64,000 nt of DNA from Chitinilyticum piscinae (GCF_015223195.1 NZ_JADFUA010000012.1:30585-94584); one strand, 5' to 3'; positions 25,359 through 33,768 are shown, counted from the stretch's first letter. Notes: a model not told the origin generated them from the letters alone. A program made the numbers and translations.

Positions 25359-26432
25359 TTAGTTGGTTCGCTCTTCGACGATCAGCCAGCTGTCGCCGCT
25401 GCGTTCGAGGATGATGACCTTGCCTGTGGTCGAGCTCAGGCGGTCAGACTTGTATGTCTGGCGCAGTTTGACCTTGGCGGTGGTTTCGTTCACGAATTCG
25501 ATGTCCGGCTCGCTCAGGGTCACCTCGATGTGCTTCGGTGCGGTGATGCGGTCACGGCGTTCAGTGGCCCAGTCGCCATATTTCTGACCCTTGGGCGTGC
25601 GGAAGTTCTTGCTGTAGCTGGCAAGATAGCCGTCCGCATTCTGCTTCGACCATGCTGCCGCCCAACGGTTCAGGCTGCTGGCCACTTTCTGGCGATCATT
25701 ACCGCGATCCGCTGCGACCTGCTTGGGTTGCTCGGTCGGTTTGGCCGTCGGTGTTACCGCCGGGGTCGGGGACTTGGTTGCCGTGGGTTGTGGCGTTGGC
25801 GCTTTGGTGGCGGTCGGTACCGGAGTCGGAGCGGGCGTGGCGACTTTGGTGGGCGCTGGCGTTGCTGCCGGTTTCGGCGTAATGACTGCGGCTACTCGTG
25901 TCGGCGTGGCATTGCGTGGCGCGAGTTGCGGGTTGCGGCTGAAGAGCTCGTGTACCAGCGTCAGCTTGGTCTGCACTTTGGCGTTGCCGGCTTCCAGTTG
26001 CAGGGCCTTGTCATACGACTGCGAGGCTAGGCGGGCGTACAGGTCGCCAAGGTTTTCGTGGGCAATCGCGTAGCTGGGGTTGGTCTGGATGGCCATCTGC
26101 AGTGCGGCTCGCGCTTTGTCGAGCTGATTCTGCTGGGCGTAGAGCACGGCCAGATTGTTGTACGGCTCGGGCAACCCCGGGTTTTCTTCGGCAATCTGGG
26201 TGAAGGCCTTGATGGCTTCATCGATGCGACCGCTTTCGGTCAGTGCCAGGCCGCGCAGAAAGCGCAACTGGACATCTTTCGGATTGCCTGCCAGCGCCTT
26301 GTCGGCGCGTTCCAGTGCTTGCGGATACTGCTTGGCCCTTAGCAGTTGCTGGATGTCTTCGGCATCGCCGGCAAAAACGGGGGCGGCGCTGATCAGGGCG
26401 AGGGATGCGAACAGTAAACGCATGCGCAGCAT
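25359..26432 (-). CDS. TPR protein with Thr/Pro/Ala linker and Cds6-like C-terminal domain
   Basis: 357 residues from the ATG at 26432 (ribosome site GGATTTGCCC). Signal peptide MLRMRLLFASLALISAAPVFA. Three to four TPR units (about 22-155: YPQALERADKALAGNPKD, IDEAIKAFTQIAEENPG, LDKARAALQMAIQTNPS). A low-complexity linker of TPAPTK/TATKAPTPQPT repeats runs over about 175-240. The end is an NTF2-like domain (SLNRWAAAWSKQNADGYLASYSKNF...SWLIVEERTN) like that of the transpeptidase 24 bases downstream. Likely a periplasmic scaffold working with the transpeptidase. Confidence 0.8.
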   Translation of the reverse strand: MLRMRLLFASLALISAAPVFAGDAEDIQQLLRAKQYPQALERADKALAGNPKDVQLRFLRGLALTESGRIDEAIKAFTQIAEENPGLPEPYNNLAVLYAQQNQLDKARAALQMAIQTNPSYAIAHENLGDLYARLASQSYDKALQLEAGNAKVQTKLTLVHELFSRNPQLAPRNATPTRVAAVITPKPAATPAPTKVATPAPTPVPTATKAPTPQPTATKSPTPAVTPTAKPTEQPKQVAADRGNDRQKVASSLNRWAAAWSKQNADGYLASYSKNFRTPKGQKYGDWATERRDRITAPKHIEVTLSEPDIEFVNETTAKVKLRQTYKSDRLSSTTGKVIILERSGDSWLIVEERTN

Positions 26433-26537
26433 GGGCAAATCCGGTCGGGGTGGTTCAGAAGTGGCGCGATTTTACCAAAACTGCTGCGCGCTGGCGCGGC
26501 TGTCATGTTTGGCTGCTTTGGCCTGTTGTGTCTGTGG

Positions 26538-26840
26538 CTATTGCTTGTCGGCAGGTGTCAGCTCGTCTTTCAGATTTTTCAGTGGCGTGTATTTCAATGT
26601 CCGCTTGGCCGGAATAGTTACTGGCTCGCCGGTGCGCGGGTTGCGTCCCATGCGTGCTGCCCGCTGCTGAACGGCCAGTTTGCCCAATCCCGGTAGTGGC
26701 AGCTCGCCGCCGCCCTTGAGGGTGGCAGTGCCGACCTCGGCGAGGGCATCAAAAATCAGAGTGACGGTTTTGCGGTCGATGTCCGGATTTTCCAGGGCGG
26801 CAATCAGGCGGACGGCTTCGATCAGGTCGCGTTTATTCAT
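26538..26840 (-). CDS. HU-family DNA-binding protein
   Basis: 100 residues. MNKRDLIEAVRLI opens the dimerization helices, GRNPRTGEPVTIPAKRTLKYTP is the DNA-intercalating beta-arm with the conserved RNPRTGE. A nucleoid-bending protein of the HU/IHF family; the sequence is too divergent for a sure HU-alpha or HU-beta name. Divergent from the CoA-disulfide reductase gene, so its upstream region shares the AT-rich operator stretch. Confidence 0.9.
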   Translation of the reverse strand: MNKRDLIEAVRLIAALENPDIDRKTVTLIFDALAEVGTATLKGGGELPLPGLGKLAVQQRAARMGRNPRTGEPVTIPAKRTLKYTPLKNLKDELTPADKQ

Positions 26841-26887
26841 GGAGTAACCCCTGTGTTTGCGCCGAATCTGCGCCTTGCTGACATCTT

Positions 26888-26948
26888 TGTCAATTATACT
26901 GCTTTACAATATATAAATAAATATAATATATTGATTGCATTCGAATGC
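26888..26948 (+). promoter_or_regulatory. AT-rich promoter with two palindromes upstream of the CoADR-rhodanese gene
   Basis: TTGTCA (26888-26893) and a TATA-rich -10 stretch at 26911-26917 form a plausible promoter. CAATATAT (26907-26914) and ATATATTG (26926-26933) are inverted across 11 bases, covering the -10 and start site. GCATTCGAATGC (26937-26948) is a perfect 12-bp palindrome. The AT content contrasts sharply with the neighbours. The layout fits repression by a thiol-sensing ArsR/BigR-type regulator, but this is inference. Confidence 0.5.
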
Positions 26949-26968
26949 GAAGTGGCGAGGTGATGGGT

Positions 26969-28624
26969 ATGAGTACTGTGCAGAAAATCCTGATTGTTGG
27001 TGGTGTCGCAGGCGGTGCATCCGCTGCCGCACGGGCGCGCCGACTGAGTGAGTCCGCGGAAATCATCGTGTTCGAGCGTGGCCCGTATGTGTCCTTCGCC
27101 AATTGCGGTCTGCCCTATCACCTGGGCGGGGAGATTGCCGAGCGCGATGCCCTGCTATTGCATACGCCAGAGTCGCTGAGCGCCCGCTTCGGCATCGATG
27201 TACGGGTGAATAGCGAAGTGCAGGCCATCGATCGCACGAGCAAGACGGTGGCCGTGCATAACCGCCAGACCGGTGAAACATACGCCGAGCCCTATGACGC
27301 CCTGATTCTGGCGCCCGGCGCGGCGCCCATCCGTCCGCCGCTGGCGGGGCTGGACGACAGTCGCGTGTTTACGTTGCGCAATATCCCTGATCTGGACCGC
27401 TTGATGGCAGCGCTGACGCCAGAGATCAAAACCGTCAGCGTCGTCGGGGCGGGGTTCATCGGGCTGGAAACGGTCGAGGCCTTGCGTCATCGTGGCGTAC
27501 AGGTGCATCTGATTGAGCGCGGTCCGCAAGTACTTGCGCCGCTGGATGCTGAAATGACTGCGCCACTTTCGGCGACGCTCAAGGCGCATGGTGTCAGTCT
27601 GTTTTTGGGAGAAAGTCTGCAGCAGGTCACGACCGGGGGCGCGCTGCAATTACACCTCGAATCAGGCAAGGTGATCAGCAGCGATCTCATCGTGCTGGCA
27701 ATTGGTGTTCGTCCCGAATCGGCACTGGCACGTGCTGCCGGGCTGGATATTGGTATCACTGGCGGGGTATTGGTCGATAACCAGCAGAGAACATCAGATT
27801 CAGCCATATACGCTGTAGGGGATGTGGTCGAGGTTCGTCACGTGGTCGACGGCAAGCCCGTATTGCTGCCGCTGGCCGGTCCGGCGAACCGGCAAGGCCG
27901 GATTGCCGCCGACACGGTCTTCGGGCGCAGCAGCCACTATCGAGGTAGCCAGGGCACTGCCATCTGCAAGGTATTCGAGCAGACCGCGGCCAGTACCGGG
28001 CTGAATGAAAAGGCACTGCAGGCTGCCGGTATTGCCTATCGCAAGCTCTATCTGCATGCCGGGGACCATGCCGGGTATTATCCGGGCGCAACCCCCGTCA
28101 GCCTGAAAATCCTGTTTGCTCCTGATTCCGGCCGCTTGCTGGGGGCGCAGGCTGTCGGCGAGAAGGGCGTGGACAAGCGTATCGACGTGCTGGCCGTTGC
28201 GCTGCAGGCTGGATTGACTGTCGATGATCTGGCCGAAATGGAATTGTCCTACGCGCCGCCGTATGGCTCGGCCAAGGATGTCGTCAATCTGGCCGGAATG
28301 GCCGCACAGAATCTGCAGGAAGGCCTGCTGGCCATCGCGCAGCCCGAAGAGATTGCCGTTGCGGCAGCGCAAGGGGTGCAAATCATCGATGTGCGCGAGC
28401 CGGAAGAAATCATGGCAGGGATGCTGCCCGGCGCACGCAATCTGCCCCTGTCTGAGTTGCGGCGGCTACTGCCGCACCTGCCTAAGGGGCTGCCCGTGAT
28501 TGTTTACTGCCAGGTCGGCCTGCGCGGTTACATTGCCCAGCGCTTTCTTGCGCAGCAGGGTTATCAGGTGCGTAGTCTCAACGGGGGATACAAGACCTGG
28601 AGCATGTGGCAGCAGATGCAGTAG
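26969..28624 (+). CDS. CoA-disulfide reductase-like FAD oxidoreductase with rhodanese domain
   Basis: 551 residues. FAD site GGVAGGASAAARARRL (11-26), active-site Cys46 in FANCGLPYH, NAD site GAGFIGLETVEAL near 160, C-terminal dimer domain with AYAPPYGSAKDVVNLAGM, then a rhodanese domain (about 455-550) with catalytic Cys in VIYCQVGLRGY. This CoADR-RHD architecture reduces CoA disulfide, CoA persulfide or polysulfide in the cytoplasm and handles sulfane sulfur. Start at 26969 has GAGGTG upstream. A near-match GGGTAT pair at 27765/27818 sits in a patch of rare codons. Confidence 0.9.
   Translation: MSTVQKILIVGGVAGGASAAARARRLSESAEIIVFERGPYVSFANCGLPYHLGGEIAERDALLLHTPESLSARFGIDVRVNSEVQAIDRTSKTVAVHNRQTGETYAEPYDALILAPGAAPIRPPLAGLDDSRVFTLRNIPDLDRLMAALTPEIKTVSVVGAGFIGLETVEALRHRGVQVHLIERGPQVLAPLDAEMTAPLSATLKAHGVSLFLGESLQQVTTGGALQLHLESGKVISSDLIVLAIGVRPESALARAAGLDIGITGGVLVDNQQRTSDSAIYAVGDVVEVRHVVDGKPVLLPLAGPANRQGRIAADTVFGRSSHYRGSQGTAICKVFEQTAASTGLNEKALQAAGIAYRKLYLHAGDHAGYYPGATPVSLKILFAPDSGRLLGAQAVGEKGVDKRIDVLAVALQAGLTVDDLAEMELSYAPPYGSAKDVVNLAGMAAQNLQEGLLAIAQPEEIAVAAAQGVQIIDVREPEEIMAGMLPGARNLPLSELRRLLPHLPKGLPVIVYCQVGLRGYIAQRFLAQQGYQVRSLNGGYKTWSMWQQMQ
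27765..27823. repeat. Near-match direct GGGTAT pair inside the CoADR-rhodanese gene
   Basis: GGGTAT at 27765 and GGGGAT at 27818, 53 bases apart (one mismatch). The span uses AGA, TCA, ATA and GTA codons that are rare in the rest of the gene. Confidence 0.35.
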
Positions 28625-28672
28625 TGCTCGCGTGGATTAAGAGCAGAAATATGCCGGGGTGTTTATGTGTTG

Positions 28673-28688
28673 CACGCATGCATGCGTG
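28673..28688. promoter_or_regulatory. Perfect 16-bp palindrome upstream of upp
   Basis: CACGCATG directly abuts CATGCGTG, giving a 16-bp perfect palindrome about 105 bases before upp. It looks like an operator for a dimeric regulator; none can be named. Confidence 0.4.
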
Positions 28689-28793
28689 AAATTTGGCGCA
28701 TTGACTGCAGAGGCTGCCACACCTGCCGGTTTCGGCAATGGCATCCTTGCGCGGTAAGCCTACAATGGAGGAGTTTGCCAACCGGGAGCCGCC

Positions 28794-29420
28794 ATGAAGA
28801 TTACCGTCGTTAATCACCCTCTGATTCAGCACAAGCTGGCACTGCTGCGCGAAGCCGATGTCAGCACCAACAAATTCCGCCTGCTGACCGAGGAACTGGC
28901 TCGTCTGCTGGCTTACGAGGCGACGCGCGATCTCCCGCTGGAGCCGGTCGAAATCGATGGCTGGTGTGGCAAGGTGACGGTGCAAAAGGTGAAGGGCAAG
29001 AAGCTGACGGTGGTGCCGATCCTGCGTGCCGGCATCGGCATGCTCAATGGCGTGCTTGATCTGGTGCCCTCGGCCAAGATCAGTGTGGTGGGTCTGGCGC
29101 GCAACGAGGAAACGCTGCAACCCGAGCCGTATTTCGAGAAACTGGTCGGTTCGCTGGACGACCGCCTGGCGCTGATCATTGATCCGATGCTGGCTACCGG
29201 CGGATCGCTGGTGGCAACGATCGACATGCTCAAGCGCAAGGGCTGCACCCAAATCAAGGCCATCGTGATGGTCGCCGCTCCCGAGGGCGTGAAGCTGGTC
29301 AATACCGCCCACCCGGATGTCGAGATCGTGGCGGCATCGCTGGATTCGCACCTGAATGAGCACGGCTACATCATTCCGGGACTGGGTGATGCCGGCGACA
29401 AGATTTTTGGCACCAAATGA
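28794..29420 (+). CDS. upp: Uracil phosphoribosyltransferase
   Basis: 208 residues, normal length. It converts uracil and PRPP to UMP. PRPP loop [22 protein letters not shown] near 126-147 and the uracil-binding C-terminus [19 protein letters not shown] are intact. GGGAGCCGCC is the ribosome site. The uracil permease gene follows, forming a salvage unit, though a terminator lies between. Confidence 0.97.
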   Translation: MKITVVNHPLIQHKLALLREADVSTNKFRLLTEELARLLAYEATRDLPLEPVEIDGWCGKVTVQKVKGKKLTVVPILRAGIGMLNGVLDLVPSAKISVVGLARNEETLQPEPYFEKLVGSLDDRLALIIDPMLATGGSLVATIDMLKRKGCTQIKAIVMVAAPEGVKLVNTAHPDVEIVAASLDSHLNEHGYIIPGLGDAGDKIFGTK

Positions 29421-29426
29421 CAGGCA

Positions 29427-29452
29427 GGGGGAGCATGGCTCCCCCTTCTTTT
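29427..29452 (+). terminator. Terminator after upp
   Basis: Perfect 8-bp stem GGGGGAGC / GCTCCCCC, 3-base loop, then TTCTTTT. Confidence 0.88.
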
Positions 29453-29477
29453 ACGTGTCCGCCCTGCACTTTTGTCG

Positions 29478-29536
29478 GGGTATGGAGTATTAGTCATTGA
29501 GAATAAAAGCCTGCATGCATATCGGTGTGCGGGTAT
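29478..29536. repeat. Direct GGGTAT pair, 53-bp class, upstream of uraA
   Basis: GGGTAT at 29478 and 29531, 53 bases apart, with AAAAGCCTGCATGC between. Fills much of the upp-uraA gap. Confidence 0.65.
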
Positions 29537-29565
29537 ACAGGTTGTTCATGTAGAAGGGGAGTCCA

Positions 29566-30807
29566 ATGTTTCATTATCTGAAACAGGCCATATCCGGGGC
29601 GCAGATCCTGTTTGTGGCGTTTGGCGCGCTGGTGCTGGTGCCGCTGTTGACCGGGCTGAACCCGGCGATGGCCTTGCTGGGGGCGGGAGTCGGGACGCTG
29701 ATGTTCCAGCTGGTAACGGGGCGCAAGGTGCCGATTTTTCTCGGTTCATCGTTTGCCTTTATCGGCCCGATCATTTTCTCGATCCAGACCTGGGGCGTGG
29801 CCGCAACGCAATTCGGTCTGTTTGCCGCTGGCTTCATGTATTTCATCGTGGCGGGCATCGTTAAATGGCGCGGCATGGCGCTGATCAATCGCCTGCTGCC
29901 ACCGGTGGTGATCGGCCCGGTGATCATGGTGATTGGCTTGTCCGTGGCTGTGGCCGCCTCCGGCATGGCCATGGGGCAAGGCGGTGGGCAGCAGCTGGTG
30001 CCCTATGGTACCTCGCTGGTTCTGGCGGGCATTTCACTGGCAACGACCATCGTCGTGTCGGTGTTTGCTGGCGGGATGCTGCGGCTGGTGCCGATTCTGT
30101 CCGGTGTGGTCGTCGGCTACATTGCGGCCACCCTCTTTGGCGTGGTCGATTTTGGCAAGATCGCCAGCGCGCCGTGGTTTGCCCTGCCGCATTTTGTCGC
30201 CCCCGAGGTGAACTGGTGGGCTGCGCTGTTCATGTTGCCCGTGGCAATCGCCCCGTGCATCGAGCACATTGGCGGCGTCATGGCCGTGGGGAAGGTCTCG
30301 GGGCAGGATTACACGGCCAGGCCGGGGTTGCACCGTACCCTGACTGGTGACGGGCTGGGTGTGTGCTTTGCCGGCGCCATCGGCGGCCCGCCGATCACGA
30401 CCTATGCCGAGGTGACCGGCGCGCTGATGATTACCCGCAATTTCAATCCGGTCATCATGACCTACGCCGCTGTGCTGGCGATCGTGCTGGCTTTCTTCGG
30501 CAAGTTCAATGCCGTGCTGGCATCCATCCCGCTGCCGGTGATGGGCGGGATCATGGTGCTGCTGTTTGGCACCATCGCGTCGATCGGCCTGAAGACCCTG
30601 ATTGATGCCAAGGTCGATCTGATGGCGCCGCGCAATCTGGTGATCGTGTCGGTGGTGCTGACTTGCGGTATCGGCGGGCTGATGCTGCGTATCGATAATT
30701 TCAGCCTGGCAGGCGTCGGGCTGGTCAGCTTGCTGGCGATCATCCTGAATCTGGTATTGCCTCAGGACCGCCACCACGATGGCATCGTCGAGGGGCAGGA
30801 CATCTGA
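29566..30807 (+). CDS. uraA: Uracil permease (NCS2 family)
   Basis: 413 residues with 12-14 membrane segments. NCS2/UraA nucleobase:proton symporter: AFGALVLVPLLTGLNPAMALLGAGVGTL at the start, SFAFIGPI, the conserved IEHIGGVMAVGKVSGQDY (H and E of the substrate site), and GGPPITTYAEVTGALMITRN. Imports uracil for the Upp enzyme encoded just upstream. Start at 29566 has AGAAGGGGAG nearby. Confidence 0.95.
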   Translation: MFHYLKQAISGAQILFVAFGALVLVPLLTGLNPAMALLGAGVGTLMFQLVTGRKVPIFLGSSFAFIGPIIFSIQTWGVAATQFGLFAAGFMYFIVAGIVKWRGMALINRLLPPVVIGPVIMVIGLSVAVAASGMAMGQGGGQQLVPYGTSLVLAGISLATTIVVSVFAGGMLRLVPILSGVVVGYIAATLFGVVDFGKIASAPWFALPHFVAPEVNWWAALFMLPVAIAPCIEHIGGVMAVGKVSGQDYTARPGLHRTLTGDGLGVCFAGAIGGPPITTYAEVTGALMITRNFNPVIMTYAAVLAIVLAFFGKFNAVLASIPLPVMGGIMVLLFGTIASIGLKTLIDAKVDLMAPRNLVIVSVVLTCGIGGLMLRIDNFSLAGVGLVSLLAIILNLVLPQDRHHDGIVEGQDI

Positions 30808-30829
30808 TTTTCAGTGCAATTTCATAGTG

Positions 30830-30855
30830 AAAAAGGACGCCTTGGCGTCCTTTTT
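30830..30855. terminator. Bidirectional terminator between uraA and the convergent gene
   Basis: AAAAAGGACGC / GCGTCCTTTTT with a CTTG loop, usable by both convergent genes. Confidence 0.85.
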
Positions 30856-30873
30856 CATTGATCGGGCTGCAGA

Positions 30874-31374
30874 TCAGAGTTCCTTGACGTGCAGCTCGAT
30901 TTCCATGTTTTCGCTGGCGAAACGGATCTGCGCGAGCAGAACGGTATCAACATAGTTGGCAAACGAACGCAGCAGGATCGAGCGGGCCAGTGCCGGGGCC
31001 ATGCCGGTGCGGAATTCGGTAACGTATTCCAGTGCGCCCACGCAGTCATCCTTCAGCTCGCTTTCGTGGTCGCTGATGATGTCCTTGATGTCCTGGCGGA
31101 TGTTGCGGACCATGCGGAACAGTTCGCTGGAAATATCGCACAGTGCCGGGAATTGCAGGGATACATCCACGGTGCTGCCCGGCATGATGCGGCGCTGCAG
31201 CGAGCGGGAGGCTTCGGTCAGAACGGCCAGATCGGCAGCGTCGAGTTGCATGCCGTTCGGGAAGCGTTCATTGACCTGGCTGAGCGCCTGGCGAATGCTG
31301 TCGCTGTTGCGCAGGCTTTCGGGCAGGCGGGTGCTGGCCTGGGCGGTCAGCTGATACAGGGTGGTAGGGGACAT
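30874..31374 (-). CDS. Conserved-looking cytoplasmic protein of unknown function
   Basis: 166 residues from MSPTTLYQLTAQA, ribosome site GGAGAACCTG. Largely helical, no signal peptide, no membrane segment. Codon use is normal for the region and it has its own terminator, so I take it as real. I do not recognise a family. ERFPNGMQLDAADLAVLTEASRSL and a C-terminal RFASENMEIELHVKEL are its most distinctive parts. Confidence 0.75.
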   Translation of the reverse strand: MSPTTLYQLTAQASTRLPESLRNSDSIRQALSQVNERFPNGMQLDAADLAVLTEASRSLQRRIMPGSTVDVSLQFPALCDISSELFRMVRNIRQDIKDIISDHESELKDDCVGALEYVTEFRTGMAPALARSILLRSFANYVDTVLLAQIRFASENMEIELHVKEL

Positions 31375-31598
31375 CAGGTTCTCCGGTTTGGGGTATCGGG
31401 CAAAAGGAATCCAGTTACCAGCATGGCAGTGCGGCAAGCGATCTGCCAGCGTCGCTGCGCATTGATGCGGCAGCATAGCCGTACAGCGTGAACCGCATGT
31501 TAATCGCGGTCAAGAGTCGCGAATGTCTGATGCAGCGCAGAGTGCCCTGAGCTGGGCGCCGTTAGGCTTGTCAGTATCTCAATGTTCATGCCCGTATC

Positions 31599-32555
31599 AT
31601 GTCGCCGACTCTGCCCGAACCTCTTGCCCATCGCCGTTATCTGTCCTGGCATGATCTGCTGCGCCAGCGTCATGGCGGGCGACTGCAGAAAGTCTCTGTG
31701 GCTGCGGGGTTTACCTGCCCCAACCGGGATGGCAGCAAGGGGCGCGGCGGATGTTTCTTCTGCAATAACCAGGGCTTTATGCCGGGGTATCTGCGGGAAA
31801 CCGGCGATAATATTGATCTGCAGATCGATACTGGGGTGAGTTTTCTGCAGCGCCGCTATCCGGACACGAAACGCTGGCTTGCCTATTTCCAGGCCTACAC
31901 CAATACCTACGGCGAACTGGAGCAACTCAAGCGCGCCTATGAGCGTGCACTGGCTCACCCGGCCATCAGTGGTCTGGTTATTGGTACCCGGCCGGACTGC
32001 GTGCCCGATGAACTGCTCGATTATCTGGCCGAACTGGCCCGCGATCACTTGATCGAGCTCGAATTCGGCATTGAATCGACTTGTGATGCCGCGCTGCTTG
32101 CCGTGAATCGTGGGCATGATTTTGCCTGTAGCGCCGACGCCATCCGCCGGGCCGCCGCCCGGGGCCTCACGGTCAGCGGGCACCTGATTTTCGGGCTGCC
32201 CGGTGAGAGTCGTGAAGAAATGCTCGCCGGCGCGAAGCGCCTGTCTGCTTTGCCGCTGGCTTCGCTGAAACTGCACCAGTTGCAGATAGTGAAAGGCACT
32301 CAGCTGGCCAATCAGTGGCGCCGTGACCCGCGCAGCCTGCCGCTGCTGGGGGCGCATGATTATCTCGAGCTGCTGGCGGACTTTCTGGAGGAGCTACGCC
32401 CCGACATAGCCATCCAGCGGGTGGGCAGTGAGGTGCCGCCAGCCTTGCGACTGGCGCCCGACTGGACCGTGCGGCTGTCGCAACTGGCGCCGCTGCTGAC
32501 CGAAACGCTGGTTCGTCGTGACAGCTGGCAGGGCAAACGCTGGCAAGGCACATAA
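31599..32555 (+). CDS. TIGR01212-family radical SAM protein (YhcC-like)
   Basis: 318 residues. GFTCPNRDGSKGRGGCFFCNNQG carries the three Cys of the atypical radical SAM cluster of this family. GTRPDCVPDELLDYL, ELEFGIESTCDAALL and VSGHLIFGLPGESREEM are further conserved blocks. The reaction is unknown; proposed roles include RNA modification. Followed after about 85 bases by tRNA-Leu with its own promoter. Confidence 0.93.
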   Translation: MSPTLPEPLAHRRYLSWHDLLRQRHGGRLQKVSVAAGFTCPNRDGSKGRGGCFFCNNQGFMPGYLRETGDNIDLQIDTGVSFLQRRYPDTKRWLAYFQAYTNTYGELEQLKRAYERALAHPAISGLVIGTRPDCVPDELLDYLAELARDHLIELEFGIESTCDAALLAVNRGHDFACSADAIRRAAARGLTVSGHLIFGLPGESREEMLAGAKRLSALPLASLKLHQLQIVKGTQLANQWRRDPRSLPLLGAHDYLELLADFLEELRPDIAIQRVGSEVPPALRLAPDWTVRLSQLAPLLTETLVRRDSWQGKRWQGT

Positions 32556-32572
32556 AAAGTGCTTCAGGGAGC

Positions 32573-32601
32573 TGGACAGACGGTAAACGAGTCGCTATAG
32601 T
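32573..32601 (+). promoter_or_regulatory. Promoter of tRNA-Leu
   Basis: TGGACA (32573-32578), 17-base spacer, TATAGT (32596-32601); start of the tRNA is 40 bases downstream. The next bases, GCCTCTCTGCC, are GC-rich as in stringently controlled promoters. Confidence 0.65.
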
Positions 32602-32640
32602 TCTGCCTCTCTGCCTGACTTGTCAGGCAACTGGTTGCAA

Positions 32641-32726
32641 GCCGTCATGGTGAAATTGGTAGACACGCTATCTTGAGGGGGTAGTGGCCTAAGGCTGTGT
32701 GAGTTCGAGTCTCACTGACGGCACCA
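32641..32726 (+). tRNA. tRNA-Leu(GAG)
   Basis: 86 bases with encoded CCA. Acceptor stem GCCGTCA / TGACGGC, long variable arm typical of leucine tRNA, anticodon stem CTATC/GGTAG with loop TTGAGGG, so anticodon GAG. T-loop GTTCGAGTC. Such 3' ends are common integration sites for mobile elements, and the following 500 bases look like a scar. Confidence 0.96.
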
Positions 32727-32759
32727 GAATACAGTTCAAGGCTGTTTAAGCCAGAACGC

Positions 32760-32797
32760 AAAAAGCCCGCAGACCCAGTGTTCGCGGGCTTTTTTTT
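32760..32797 (+). terminator. Terminator downstream of tRNA-Leu
   Basis: AAAAAGCCCGC / GCGGGCTTTTT stem, 13-base loop, followed by more T. Confidence 0.88.
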
Positions 32798-32964
32798 GCC
32801 TAAGCCCTCCAAAGCAGATCAATCCTACTGAAAATCTATGTGCCCCTGCTTGTACCCCTGTTTGTGATTTTGTGATTGTGATGCTGGCGTATTTAAAAGG
32901 CTGCGTTGTTTTTATGATGCCCACTGACACCATATGCAAATATCAGCAAGTGTCTGAGAGAATC

Positions 32965-33002
32965 AAAAAGCCCGTAAAATTATTGATTTACGGGCTTTTT
33001 TT
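32965..33002. terminator. Second strong terminator hairpin in the tRNA gap
   Basis: Perfect 14-bp stem AAAAAGCCCGTAAA / TTTACGGGCTTTTT; bidirectional. It has the same AAAAAGCCCG start as the terminator at 32760, and no clear gene precedes it. Confidence 0.8.
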
Positions 33003-33249
33003 GCACCTTGTTGTCTCGCGGAGTTGCGGTAGATCGCCCCAAGTGTCGCGAGAATAAGGGTATAAATAAGGGTACAGATTAGCCCCGTCCCCTTACTCAG
33101 GAGCCAAGATGGTGCGGATCACTGGCGCCGTTGCGGCAATTCTGCACCCTCGACTGCGCTATGTGGTATTTCCGCTCAGGGGTAAAAATGTAGGTCAAGG
33201 CTACAGAAAGCGAGGTTGTAGCCGAACGCGGAGTTTCTGCCTGAAATGC

Positions 33250-33290
33250 AACAAGGGCCTACGACCGTGAAGTCGTAAGCCCTTGTTTTT
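33250..33290. terminator. Hairpin terminator next to tRNA-Pro
   Basis: AACAAGGGC / GCCCTTGTT, extended by inner CTACGAC/GTCGTAA arms, then TTTATT on the plus strand. It lies just past the 3' end of tRNA-Pro and probably ends that transcript too. Confidence 0.7.
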
Positions 33291-33292
33291 AT

Positions 33293-33369
33293 TGGTCGGA
33301 ATGGCGGGATTCGAACTCGCGACCCCTTGCACCCCATGCAAGTGCGCTACCAGGCTGCGCTACATTCCG
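33293..33369 (-). tRNA. tRNA-Pro(GGG)
   Basis: 77 bases on the reverse strand with encoded CCA. Acceptor CGGAATG / CATTCCG, D-arm GCGCAGCCTGGTAGCGC, anticodon stem CTTGC/GCAAG with loop ATGGGGT giving anticodon GGG, T-arm GCGAGTTCGAATCCCGC. Confidence 0.94.
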
Positions 33370-33506
33370 ATAAGAGGCCCGATTATACTGATGGAGTTGA
33401 AGGCACACAAGCTTCGGGATGGTTTTTTAGATTTGAGGCGACGTCACCCCGAATTTGAGTAGCAGGCTGCTTTGGAGTCCAATCCCCCTATCCGAGGAGA
33501 CTGGAC

Positions 33507-33768
33507 ATGAAAAGCGTTATTCGGAAGAACAAATCATCGGCTTTCTTCGCGAGGCCGAAGCGGGCATCCCGCTCAAGGAACTCTGCCGCCTGCATGGCTT
33601 GTCCGAGGCCAGCTTTTACCTGTGGCGTAACAAGTTCGGCGGCATGAGCGTCTCCGATGCCAAACGGCTCAAGTAACTGGAGGCCGAGAATGCCCGGCTC
33701 AAGCGCATGCTTGCCAACGCGTTACTCGAGAACGAAATCACCTAGAAGCGCTGCAAAAAAAGTGGTAG
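33507..33768 (+). pseudogene. IS407-type orfA, inactivated
   Basis: The helix-turn-helix protein frame RYSEEQIIGFLREAEAGIPL...FYLWRNKFGGMSVSDAKRLK is well preserved. The original ATG is out of frame by one lost A (ATGAAAAGCG), a TAA at 33674-33676 replaces the codon after AKRLK, and a further frameshift near 33743 creates a TAG before the EALQKKW end. Confidence 0.85.

Larger units (their letters stand above)
32727..33249. other. Non-coding, scar-like stretch between two tRNA genes
   Basis: No well-supported gene in 520 bases. It contains two strong terminators, a repeated TGCCCCTGCTTGTACCCCTGT-like phrase at 32841, and at 33110 an ATG opening a 54-codon frame (MVRITGAVAAILHPRLRYVV) with GGAGCCAAG upstream. 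That frame begins somewhat like REP-associated or IS200-type transposases but then diverges, so it may be a decayed fragment. The stretch may be what is left of an element once integrated at tRNA-Leu. Confidence 0.35.

Noticed and set aside
31785..31833. GGGTAT...ATACTG at the 49-bp spacing in the radical SAM gene
   Set aside because: Two mismatches in the right hexamer; too weak to count.
32736..32939. A 67-codon reverse frame in the tRNA gap
   Set aside because: It crosses a strong terminator hairpin and has no start signals.
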